From an uncultured Oscillospiraceae bacterium (GTDB lineage Bacteria > Bacillota > Clostridia > Oscillospirales > Acutalibacteraceae), in NCBI GenBank assembly GCA_900553255.1, contig USCI01000119.1:1-5814 (forward strand): a stretch of DNA of 5,814 nt, read 5' to 3'. The first letter of the stretch is position 1. The number at the start of each line of letters is the position of its first letter. Made by a program: the position numbers and the translations under genes. This document shows positions 1-5,688 of this stretch, piece after piece. The notes under the pieces are model-generated. The model was not told the origin of the DNA. It did no database searches and was given only the letters and a program-made list of their open reading frames with translations.

Positions 1-45
1 ACCCCACTTGTTATTCAGTATACCATACTGTCTAACAAATGGGGT
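1..45 (-). repeat. 45-bp imperfect palindrome (possible leader hairpin)
   Basis: The two halves are symmetric about position 23. Outer arms 1-13 and 33-45 pair at 12 of 13 positions, and inner arms CAGTAT (16-21) and ATACTG (25-30) pair fully around a 3-nt loop, with a 2x2 mismatch between the two stems. The single outer mismatch (7/39) is a G-U wobble only if the minus strand is the RNA, which favours a structure in a leftward transcript. It lies about 37 nt downstream of the start site predicted for the promoter at 89-117. It could be an RNA leader element, a protein operator centred on the CAGTAT dyad, or the end of an element extending beyond the window. No T-run follows on the visible side, so a simple terminator is not evident. 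Confidence 0.6.
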
Positions 46-62
46 GCTGTTCACTTTTATTT

Positions 63-84
63 TTTGGTTAGCTTTAACTAACTT
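63..84. promoter_or_regulatory. Operator, second copy of the GGTTAG palindrome
   Basis: Positions 63-82 match 3730-3749 upstream of the ABC operon at 19 of 20 bases, the only change being C for T at 72. The core is GTTAG, six bases, CTAAC. The outer flanks that extend the symmetry in the other copy are absent here. It sits directly downstream of the -10 of the leftward promoter at 89-117 and covers the expected start site, so a bound protein should block that promoter. Two near-identical dyads at two promoters make chance unlikely and suggest one repressor controls both. Which protein binds is not visible. Confidence 0.7.
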
Positions 85-88
85 CTAT

Positions 89-117
89 AAAATACCATAT
101 AGCCTGGCGATTGTCAA
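89..117 (-). promoter_or_regulatory. Leftward sigma-70 type promoter for a gene beyond the left edge
   Basis: On the minus strand a perfect -35 TTGACA (117-112) is followed by a 17-bp spacer and TATTTT (94-89), preceded by TGG, which is an extended -10. It begins only 30 bases after the stop codon of the downstream ABC gene and points away from it. No minus-strand gene can be completed inside the window to its left, so its target must begin near or beyond position 1. A GTG at 54 opens a reading frame that stays open to the edge, but it has no ribosome binding site and is not called as a gene. Confidence 0.6.
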
Positions 118-146
118 GAGAAAAATCTGCCGCCGTGCCGCCGGAT

Positions 147-1889
147 TTATCCGCCGGCCGAAAGCCTCCAGTTCTGGCTTTGGGCCTGCAGTTCCACCAT
201 ATGGCGGTATATCCCCTGATGTTCCAGCAGTTCGGCGGGAGACCCCTGTTCGGCCACCACCCCGTCGGCGAGCACGACGATCTTGTCCGCACCGGCCACC
301 GTACGCATCCGGTGAGCGATCATCAGAACGGTTTTATCCCGGATCAGCCGGGACAGCGCGGTCTGAATCAGCGTTTCATTCTCCACGTCCAGCGATGCGG
401 TGGCCTCATCCAATAGGATAATCGGTGCATCCTTCAGGAAGGCACGGGCGATGGAAATCCGCTGCCGTTCGCCTCCCGAAAGCTCGCAGCCGTTTTCTCC
501 GATGCGGCTGTTCCACCTGTCCGGCAGCTTTTCGGCAAATTCATCGCAGTTGGCCAGCCGTGCCGCAGCGAGCACTTCCTCGTCGGTGGCATCTTTTTTA
601 CCGATGCGGATGTTCTCCAGAATGGTGTTATTGAAGAGGGTGACATCCTGGAAAACAATAGAATACAGCGACAGCAGCGTTTCCGGATCCACCTTGGACA
701 CGTTCGCGCCCCCGACGGTAATCCTTCCCTGATCCGCATCCCAAAACCGCGCGGCAAGCCGGGACACGGTGGTTTTGCCGCCGCCGGATGGTCCGACAAG
801 TGCCGTTACCTCTCCCTGTTTTGCGGTAAAGGATACGTCGCGCAGCACGGTATCTTCCCCATTGTAGGCAAAGCCCACATGGTCAAAGACAATATCGCAG
901 CCGTCATTGGTCAGCCGCGCCTCTCCTTCCTGCACCGGATGGTCGAGTATCTCATTCATGCGGGCCACGTTCGTCCGGGTGGCGATCACTGCGGCCAGGT
1001 TCTGCAGTGCCGACTGCAGCGGATCGTACAGGCGGGAGGCTACCAGCAGGAACAGGAAGAAGGTCAGCACATCCAGCGAACCGCCCACAAGAAGGACGGC
1101 CCCGGTCAGCGCTACGGTGGCGATGCCGAGCTTGAGAATGAGCGAGGCGGAGACCACAAACACCGCAGTACCCAGTTCGGACACAATCGCCCGCTTCTCC
1201 ACCGCCCTGATTTTCTTATCCAGCCCGGCCAGATAGGCCCCTTCGGCATTGTTGGATTTGAGATCCCGCATCGCTTCCAAGCATTCCTGGATACCGTCTG
1301 CACAGGCGATTTTGGCCGCCATCTGCTTTTGGTTGAGCCGGTCCTGCACCCTGAAGGACAAAAATACAATGGCGAAGGATACCGGTACCACCCACAGTGC
1401 GGCGAGCGCCATGCGCCAATCAAAGACAAACAGGCTGACCGCAACGAGCGTCGTGGAAATGATTGAGCCGATCAGCTCGGGTACGAAATGGGAAAACGAC
1501 TGCTCCAGGAACGTACAGTCCGCCATAATGGTACTGGTCAGGTCAGCCAGATCCTTTTTCCCGAAAAACGACAGCGGCAGCCGCCGCAGCTTTTCCGCAA
1601 GCGAGATTCTGCGCACCCCGCTTTCGATATAGGTGGCAAAATAGGTCGCGTTATACTGAAACCACGTGGTGAGCAGGATCAGCGCCAGACAAGCCGCGCA
1701 GCCGGGGATGTATAAGGCCAGATGCTCGGACGGCACCTCGCCGCCCATCAGGTCGCTGACCAGAATATACAGCAGGCTCACCGGAACCATCAGCGACAGA
1801 TTCTGCAGAATACAGGCAATACACCCCTTGATCAGATCCTTTGCCCCCTGCCGCGACAGGGCGAACATCCTTTGGATTTTTGTCAGCAT
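147..1889 (-). CDS. ABC half-transporter, permease/ATPase fusion (second subunit, IrtB/YbtQ-like)
   Basis: The 580-residue protein has an N-terminal exporter-type transmembrane domain (hydrophobic segments near 22-45, 62-78, 136-156, 160-178, 240-268 and 273-285) and a C-terminal ATPase. The ATPase has Walker A GPSGGGKT (366-373), Q-loop Q414, signature LSGGE (470-474), Walker B IILLDE with catalytic E495, D-loop region ASLDVENE and H-loop H526, so it looks catalytically intact. The ATG at 1889 was chosen because it overlaps the upstream stop in ATGCTGA, implying translational coupling; an in-frame ATG at 1943 would overlap the upstream gene by 61 bases. Length is normal for an ABC half-transporter, and it probably pairs with the upstream subunit. 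The motif AHRMRTVAGADKIVVL and the partner's D-loop resemble IrtB/YbtQ-like siderophore transporters from memory; a drug or peptide exporter cannot be excluded. No convincing terminator follows the TAA. Confidence 0.93.
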   Translation of the reverse strand: MLTKIQRMFALSRQGAKDLIKGCIACILQNLSLMVPVSLLYILVSDLMGGEVPSEHLALYIPGCAACLALILLTTWFQYNATYFATYIESGVRRISLAEKLRRLPLSFFGKKDLADLTSTIMADCTFLEQSFSHFVPELIGSIISTTLVAVSLFVFDWRMALAALWVVPVSFAIVFLSFRVQDRLNQKQMAAKIACADGIQECLEAMRDLKSNNAEGAYLAGLDKKIRAVEKRAIVSELGTAVFVVSASLILKLGIATVALTGAVLLVGGSLDVLTFFLFLLVASRLYDPLQSALQNLAAVIATRTNVARMNEILDHPVQEGEARLTNDGCDIVFDHVGFAYNGEDTVLRDVSFTAKQGEVTALVGPSGGGKTTVSRLAARFWDADQGRITVGGANVSKVDPETLLSLYSIVFQDVTLFNNTILENIRIGKKDATDEEVLAAARLANCDEFAEKLPDRWNSRIGENGCELSGGERQRISIARAFLKDAPIILLDEATASLDVENETLIQTALSRLIRDKTVLMIAHRMRTVAGADKIVVLADGVVAEQGSPAELLEHQGIYRHMVELQAQSQNWRLSAGG

Positions 1890-3661
1890 ACCGTCGCCGC
1901 CTTTCCGACCTTCCACTGGACGGAGGTCTGATAATTTTCCCACATCGACCGGTACAGCCCATCCTGTGCGGTCAGCTCGTCATGGGTACCCTGCTGGACG
2001 ATCCGCCCGTCCCTGAGCACAACGATTTGATCCGCTCCCACCACCGTGGACAGCCGATGGGCGATCATGATCACCGTCCGCCCCTCGGCAAGCCGGCTGA
2101 ATGCCGCCTGCACCCGGCTTTCGTTATCCGGATCCGCGAAAGCGGTAGCCTCATCGAGAATCACAACCGGTGCATTTTTCAGCATTACGCGGGCGATGGA
2201 AATCCGCTGCTGCTCACCGCCGGACAGGAACACCCCTTTGGTGCCGATCACCGTATCGATACCCTGCGGCAGCTTTTCCAGGATATCCATACACTGCGCC
2301 GCCTCCAACGCCTGCATTACCTCCTGCCGAGACGCCCCGGGACGCGCCAGGCGGACATTGTCCAGGATAGATGCCTTGATCAGGCGGCTGTCCTGGAACA
2401 CGAAGGCTACGGTATCCATCAGCTGCTTTTTCGGGATACGCCGTACATCGGTGCCGCCGATCAGGATCCGCCCGCTGCTCACGTCAAAAAAGCGGGAGAT
2501 GAGGCTGGCCAGCGTGGTTTTTCCGCCGCCGGACGGCCCGACGAGGGCAACCGTGCTGCCGGAAGCGATCCTCAGGGATACGCCATGCACCGCGTCGCTT
2601 TGCCCGTCGTAGCTGAAGCTGACGTCCTGCAGTTCCACCGACGCATCCCACAGCACGGCCGGCTGCCCGTATTCCGGCAGCGGCTTCTGGTTGAGCACAC
2701 TGTCGATGCGCTCCAGCGCATCCGACACGATCATCGCGTTTTCGCTCTGGAACATGATTTTGGTCAGGGTAACGGTGATAATCGGGGTGATGATAATGTA
2801 AAAGATCAGGTTGAGCAAAAAGGATGCGGTCACACCGTCCGCCGTAAACAGCAGTGCGGCAGCGATCAGAAAAACAAACACGCTGTTGATGGCGGTGGTG
2901 TAGATCATCATCGGCAGGCGCAGCTGCTTGGTGTAGGCGATCACCCATTTCCCATAGCTGTCGATTGCCCCCTTGAAGCGCTTGAAGGAAAACACCGTCT
3001 GGCCGAAGGTTTTGACCACCGGAATGCCGCGTACATACTCCACCGCCTCGTTGGACATATCGTCCAGGGCGTTCTGGTACTCCTTCATTTTTTGCTGCAT
3101 TTTTGCTCCGGTCATGCTCATCATGATGAGAAACGCCAGCACCACCGGTATCAGGCTGAGCAGGCCGAGCCGCCAGTCAAAAACCAACAGCAGCACCAGC
3201 AGCCCCAGTGGGGTGGCGATGGCCCCGGCCTTATCCGGAAGCTGGTGGGCGAGATATGTTTCGGTCGCCGCGCTGGATTCATTGACAATCTTGCGCAGCT
3301 TCCCGCTGCCAAAGCTGTCCATGAAGCCGAGCGGCAGGCTCACGATATGGCGCATGACAGCGCGGCGTATGTTCGCCGCAATACGGAAAGCGGCAATATG
3401 CGAGCACATAAGCGCCGCAATATAAATCACCAGCGCCAGCGCCGCAAAGGCGACCGCCATCCAGCCGTAGCGGGCCAGATGCTCGGCGCGGGAAAAATCC
3501 GGCGCTGTCTCAATCACCTCCCGGATAATCCGCCAGATGTACCAGAACGGTACCAGCGCAACTAGGGCACTGACCGCCGACAATATCCACGACGCAATGG
3601 TGAGATATTTGTGCCGGCCCGCATAGCCCAGCAGCCGTGCCAGATTGGATTCTTTTTTCAA
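1883..3661 (-). CDS. ABC half-transporter, permease/ATPase fusion (first subunit, IrtA/YbtP-like)
   Basis: The 592-residue protein starts at TTG (3661), preceded by AAAGGAGG with a 7-nt gap. Extending to an in-frame ATG at 3796 would cross the operator and the end of tetR, so it is unlikely. The transmembrane domain spans roughly residues 19-300 (hydrophobic segments near 19-41, 66-87, 147-165, 167-184, 256-275, 280-300). The ATPase has Walker A GPSGGGKT (375-382), Q423, LSGGE (479-483), VVILDE with catalytic E504, and H535. The D-loop region reads AFADPDNE rather than the usual SxLD form, which I associate with IrtA/YbtP-type ferric-siderophore importers built on an exporter fold. It overlaps the next gene by 7 bp and probably forms a heterodimer with it in the cytoplasmic membrane. 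A same-strand tetR gene lies 110 bp upstream. Substrate and transport direction are not provable from this sequence. Confidence 0.93.
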   Translation of the reverse strand: MKKESNLARLLGYAGRHKYLTIASWILSAVSALVALVPFWYIWRIIREVIETAPDFSRAEHLARYGWMAVAFAALALVIYIAALMCSHIAAFRIAANIRRAVMRHIVSLPLGFMDSFGSGKLRKIVNESSAATETYLAHQLPDKAGAIATPLGLLVLLLVFDWRLGLLSLIPVVLAFLIMMSMTGAKMQQKMKEYQNALDDMSNEAVEYVRGIPVVKTFGQTVFSFKRFKGAIDSYGKWVIAYTKQLRLPMMIYTTAINSVFVFLIAAALLFTADGVTASFLLNLIFYIIITPIITVTLTKIMFQSENAMIVSDALERIDSVLNQKPLPEYGQPAVLWDASVELQDVSFSYDGQSDAVHGVSLRIASGSTVALVGPSGGGKTTLASLISRFFDVSSGRILIGGTDVRRIPKKQLMDTVAFVFQDSRLIKASILDNVRLARPGASRQEVMQALEAAQCMDILEKLPQGIDTVIGTKGVFLSGGEQQRISIARVMLKNAPVVILDEATAFADPDNESRVQAAFSRLAEGRTVIMIAHRLSTVVGADQIVVLRDGRIVQQGTHDELTAQDGLYRSMWENYQTSVQWKVGKAATVC

Positions 3662-3667
3662 AACAAT

Positions 3668-3675
3668 TCCTCCTT
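3668..3675 (-). promoter_or_regulatory. Strong ribosome binding site fixing a TTG start
   Basis: On the minus strand AAAGGAGG lies 6-7 nt before TTG AAA AAA GAA. No ATG or GTG start in this frame lies at a suitable distance, so this site decides the start of the first ABC gene. Confidence 0.8.
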
Positions 3676-3728
3676 TATCGGGTTTGGGTATCCGATCACC
3701 GGGACGGCGCCTTCCCGCTGACCAGCAG

Positions 3729-3754
3729 ATTTGGTTAGTTTTAACTAACCAAAT
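3729..3754. promoter_or_regulatory. Perfect 26-bp palindromic operator upstream of the ABC operon
   Basis: Arms ATTTGGTTAGTT and AACTAACCAAAT are perfect inverted repeats of 12 bp around a TT centre. The site lies in the 110-bp gap between tetR and the first ABC gene. Its 20-bp core recurs at 63-82 with one change. On the minus strand, -10-like hexamers TATATT (3766-3761) and GATATT occur just upstream, but no good -35 is found at 16-18 bp from either, so the local promoter may be weak or transcription may read in from tetR. The half-site GGTTAG/CTAACC equals that of DtxR/IdeR boxes, but those place the half-sites one base apart rather than six. It differs from the dyad at the tetR promoter, so a regulator other than this TetR may bind it. 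Confidence 0.8.
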
Positions 3755-3771
3755 ATCAAAAATATAGGGCC

Positions 3772-4389
3772 TTACAGCCCCATAATTTTTTGCCATCCCG
3801 CGGTATAAAAATCCCGCAGCTCATGCACATAGCGGATGGATTTGGCCTTGGGCATGTCGTGCACCACGATTTCAAACAGGCCGGAAAACATGCCGCTGAT
3901 CAGAATATGCTCCAGCTGGCCGTCGATCTCCTTGACCTCATGGCCCATGCCTTTAAGCGTATTCAGGAAGCGGTGGGTGCTCTCCATCTCAATTTCCACC
4001 ATCGTATGCACGTAATGCTCATACTCCGTACCCTCGGCACAGCACAGCAGCAGCTTGAACGCGTCAAAATGCTCATAAATATAGTCGATCATCCAGTCCA
4101 TGCACCGCGAGGAAATCTTCCCCATCTGGCTGGGTTGCTCCTGCGGCGGAAGAGCGGCAAAATCCTCCTGTGCCCGGATAAAGCGTTCGAGACAGGTCTT
4201 CGCCGGCTCATCCACCAGCGCGCGGAACAAATCCTCCTTGCTGCTGCAATAACCATAGAATGCACCGGTGGTCACGCCGGCGGTTTTGACAATATTGCGC
4301 AGCGATGCTCCGCGGAATCCCTTTTCCAGAAATTCCGCCTTACCGGCCTCCCGTATGCGTTCCCAGGTAGTATTATCGTCCGTTGCCAA
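3772..4389 (-). CDS. TetR/AcrR-family transcriptional regulator
   Basis: The 205-residue protein has a typical TetR N-terminal DNA-binding domain: helix-turn-helix around 28-47 with SLRNIVKTAGVTTGAFYGY followed by SSKEDLFRAL. The C-terminal part (about 60-205) is helical, as expected for a ligand-binding and dimerisation domain, and carries adjacent cysteines C116-C117 in LLLCCAEG. The start is TTG at 4389, chosen because GGAGG (4400-4396) lies 6 nt upstream; a TTG at 4407 gives six more residues but has no such site. The gene has its own consensus promoter with a 17-bp palindrome over the -10, a usual arrangement for autorepression. It lies upstream of and in line with the ABC pair, so it probably controls that transporter. 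The inducer is unknown. Family assignment is secure; the regulated targets are inferred. Confidence 0.92.
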   Translation of the reverse strand: MATDDNTTWERIREAGKAEFLEKGFRGASLRNIVKTAGVTTGAFYGYCSSKEDLFRALVDEPAKTCLERFIRAQEDFAALPPQEQPSQMGKISSRCMDWMIDYIYEHFDAFKLLLCCAEGTEYEHYVHTMVEIEMESTHRFLNTLKGMGHEVKEIDGQLEHILISGMFSGLFEIVVHDMPKAKSIRYVHELRDFYTAGWQKIMGL

Positions 4390-4411
4390 AGGGCACCTCC
4401 GCAGCAAGGAT

Positions 4412-4428
4412 ATATAACACTGTTATAT
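4412..4428. promoter_or_regulatory. TetR-type autoregulatory operator
   Basis: Perfect inverted repeat ATATAACA-C-TGTTATAT (8-bp arms, one central base). It overlaps the last bases of the tetR -10 and the transcription start region, so occupancy would block tetR transcription. Length and position suit a TetR-family dimer. It shares no core with the GGTTAG palindromes elsewhere in the window. Confidence 0.75.
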
Positions 4429-4455
4429 TATAAAACAATCCCCGCGGCATGTCAA
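4427..4455 (-). promoter_or_regulatory. Consensus promoter of tetR
   Basis: On the minus strand TTGACA (4455-4450), a 17-bp spacer and TATAAT (4432-4427) form an exact sigma-70/SigA consensus. It ends about 38 bp before the TTG start of tetR. Such an unmodified strong promoter with an operator on its -10 implies that repression, not promoter strength, sets expression. Confidence 0.88.
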
Positions 4456-4546
4456 TAGGCAAATGCGCAGGCGCCTAAAAAATCCTGCTGCGCTGTACAC
4501 ACATATTTTAACGCTGCCGGCAAACGCTAATCCCGAGGTGAATGCC

Positions 4547-4750
4547 ATGCGATACGATAATCTGCACCAACTGATCCAGGGCAGCAGCAGTACCCGGCGG
4601 TATTTTCTCTCACTGCCGGCGGATATGCAGTGCCGGCTGCACGCACAGGGCGAGCACATCCATTCCGCACAGCAGCTGCATGACAGCGTCCGTGCGGCGG
4701 AGGTATACCGCCGGCAGCTGCACAACAGTGATTACTACAATTTCCGGTAA
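4547..4750 (+). CDS. Small hypothetical protein, 67 residues
   Basis: I do not recognise a named family. The product runs from MRYDNLHQLIQ to SDYYNFR. It has no membrane segment or signal peptide, is polar and probably helical, and has several Arg, His and Gln residues. The ATG at 4547 was chosen because GAGGTG lies 7-8 nt upstream; the frame is open back to an ATG at 4463, but that start has no clear site and sits next to the tetR -35. Codon third positions are mostly G or C, as in the neighbouring genes, which supports real coding. It is divergent from tetR, with 157 bp between the two starts. No good -35/-10 pair was found for it, though TATTTT at 4504-4509 could be a -10. Function, and any link to the transporter, are unknown. 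Confidence 0.62.
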   Translation: MRYDNLHQLIQGSSSTRRYFLSLPADMQCRLHAQGEHIHSAQQLHDSVRAAEVYRRQLHNSDYYNFR

Positions 4751-4837
4751 GCCAGCCACCAACCAGTAAATCCGGGACAGTACCGACGGCCCCGCCGGTA
4801 GGAAACCATGATCCCGGATCCGGCAGAAAGCGGCAAA

Positions 4838-4869
4838 GCCCCCGGCTGGTCAGCAGACCGGCCGGGGGC
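4838..4869 (-). terminator. Strong GC-rich hairpin, terminator of the right-hand minus-strand cluster
   Basis: Arms 4838-4851 and 4856-4869 form a 14-bp stem with one non-Watson-Crick position (a wobble in the plus-strand RNA) around a 4-nt loop. In the minus direction it follows the stop of the 259-residue gene by about 40 bases and is followed by CTTTGCCGCTTTC, an interrupted U-tract. It also lies about 90 bp past the small plus-strand gene and could end that transcript too, but the plus-side trailing sequence is poorer in T. Confidence 0.75.
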
Positions 4870-4908
4870 AGCAAATTTCCTTAATCGGTGTTTCCCTATA
4901 GAGGGAGA

Positions 4909-5688
4909 TCATCCGGCCTGCGCATCCCGCAGGCCGCGGAGTGCCAGGGCGACATGCCCGTCCCCTGAAACGGGGAGCTGTTCGCCGTCCCGATACGTCC
5001 GGCCGCCGATCGTCAGCACACCGTTTTCCACGCACATGGTGGTATACACACCGGCAGCCGCATGGATTTCCAAACGGTCGACCGCCAGAGTATGGCCGTT
5101 GAGGTTGAGATTGGGATACCTCCCATCAAAGGTCAGCACATCGGCAGCGATATCCGCCGTCAGATAAACCACGCTGCCCGCCGGATAAGCCGTATCCCGA
5201 AGAGCCGCCGCATCCGCCGCCGTGTAAATGGCCTGGTTATGGTAAGCGGTAAAAAACTGCAGCGATATCCCGCCGTCTGTAATTTCCGTTTTATGCTCCC
5301 GCACCTCGCCCGGCTGCAGCACTTCTGCCGGCTGTCCCTGCAGCGTATAGGCAAACGGCAGCGTCCCCTCACCGAACTGATAGCCCGACACACGGATCAC
5401 CGCCGGGCCGGCAAAGCCGTCAAGCGCAATATCGCCGTCAAAAGAGGTGATCCCCTCAACCCCGCTTGACCAAAGCGGCGTATCCGTTGCCGCGTCCAGG
5501 ATGTCCAGCCGTGCGGCATACCGGCCTGCTGAAATCTGTGCGGAGGTATTCAGGCTGTCCTGGAACCACGCCATTACCGTAACGGTATAGCTCACCGCGG
5601 CAACCGCCAGCGCTGCAAACAGCGCGGCCGCTCTGTAGCAGAATTTCCGGTATCCGTTCGGGGACGCCTCCCCTTTTGCGTTCCGCAT
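4909..5688 (-). CDS. Exported TasA/CalY-like protein with a C-terminal beta-rich region
   Basis: The 259-residue protein has a basic N-terminus, a hydrophobic segment at about 18-39, then MAWFQDSLNTSAQISAGRYAARLDI. This follows the layout of TasA/camelysin-type proteins and SipW-dependent signal peptides: a signal segment, an A-[YWF]-F-x-D motif, then an xSAGx-LDI first strand. It is probably secreted or cell-surface. Residues about 155-240 look like strands and turns of a beta-solenoid (TAADAAAL, VVYLTADI, LNLNGHTL, VENGVLTIGG), which is not typical of TasA. No LPXTG motif or C-terminal membrane anchor is present. ATG at 5688 is preceded by GGAGG with a 9-nt gap and shares one base with the upstream stop (TAATG), so the two genes are translationally coupled. 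A biofilm-matrix or surface-appendage role is a family-based guess. Confidence 0.85.
   Translation of the reverse strand: MRNAKGEASPNGYRKFCYRAAALFAALAVAAVSYTVTVMAWFQDSLNTSAQISAGRYAARLDILDAATDTPLWSSGVEGITSFDGDIALDGFAGPAVIRVSGYQFGEGTLPFAYTLQGQPAEVLQPGEVREHKTEITDGGISLQFFTAYHNQAIYTAADAAALRDTAYPAGSVVYLTADIAADVLTFDGRYPNLNLNGHTLAVDRLEIHAAAGVYTTMCVENGVLTIGGRTYRDGEQLPVSGDGHVALALRGLRDAQAG

Noticed and set aside
105..160. Terminator after the last ABC gene
   Set aside because: GCCGG and CCGGC can pair around the stop region, but the TTTTT run lies too far from the stem. Termination here is not supported, and read-through into the leftward gene remains possible.
8..421. 137-codon plus-strand frame starting near the left edge
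   Set aside because: It crosses the leftward promoter and the end of the ABC gene, and its product becomes an Arg/Pro-rich string with no domain.
1841..3565. 574-codon open frame on the plus strand
   Set aside because: It lies antisense to the first ABC gene, whose ATPase and membrane motifs are unmistakable. The translated product is a low-complexity His/Arg/Gln-rich sequence typical of a reverse-strand shadow in GC-rich DNA.
3662..3796. N-terminal extension of the first ABC protein to an ATG at 3796
   Set aside because: It would translate through the palindromic operator and overlap tetR, while a strong AAAGGAGG precedes the TTG at 3661.
4423..4725. 100-codon minus-strand frame opposite the small plus-strand gene
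   Set aside because: It overlaps the tetR promoter, is rich in Cys and Arg, and has no sensible ribosome binding site; it is a shadow of the plus-strand frame.
4781..4800. Hairpin TACCG...CGGTA after the small gene as a terminator
   Set aside because: The stem is short with an internal mismatch, and no T-run follows; the hairpin at 4838-4869 is far stronger.
4893..4906. Small dyad TCCCT-ATAG-AGGGA
   Set aside because: Only 5 bp per arm, lying just after a stop codon and before a much stronger hairpin; no separate role can be supported.
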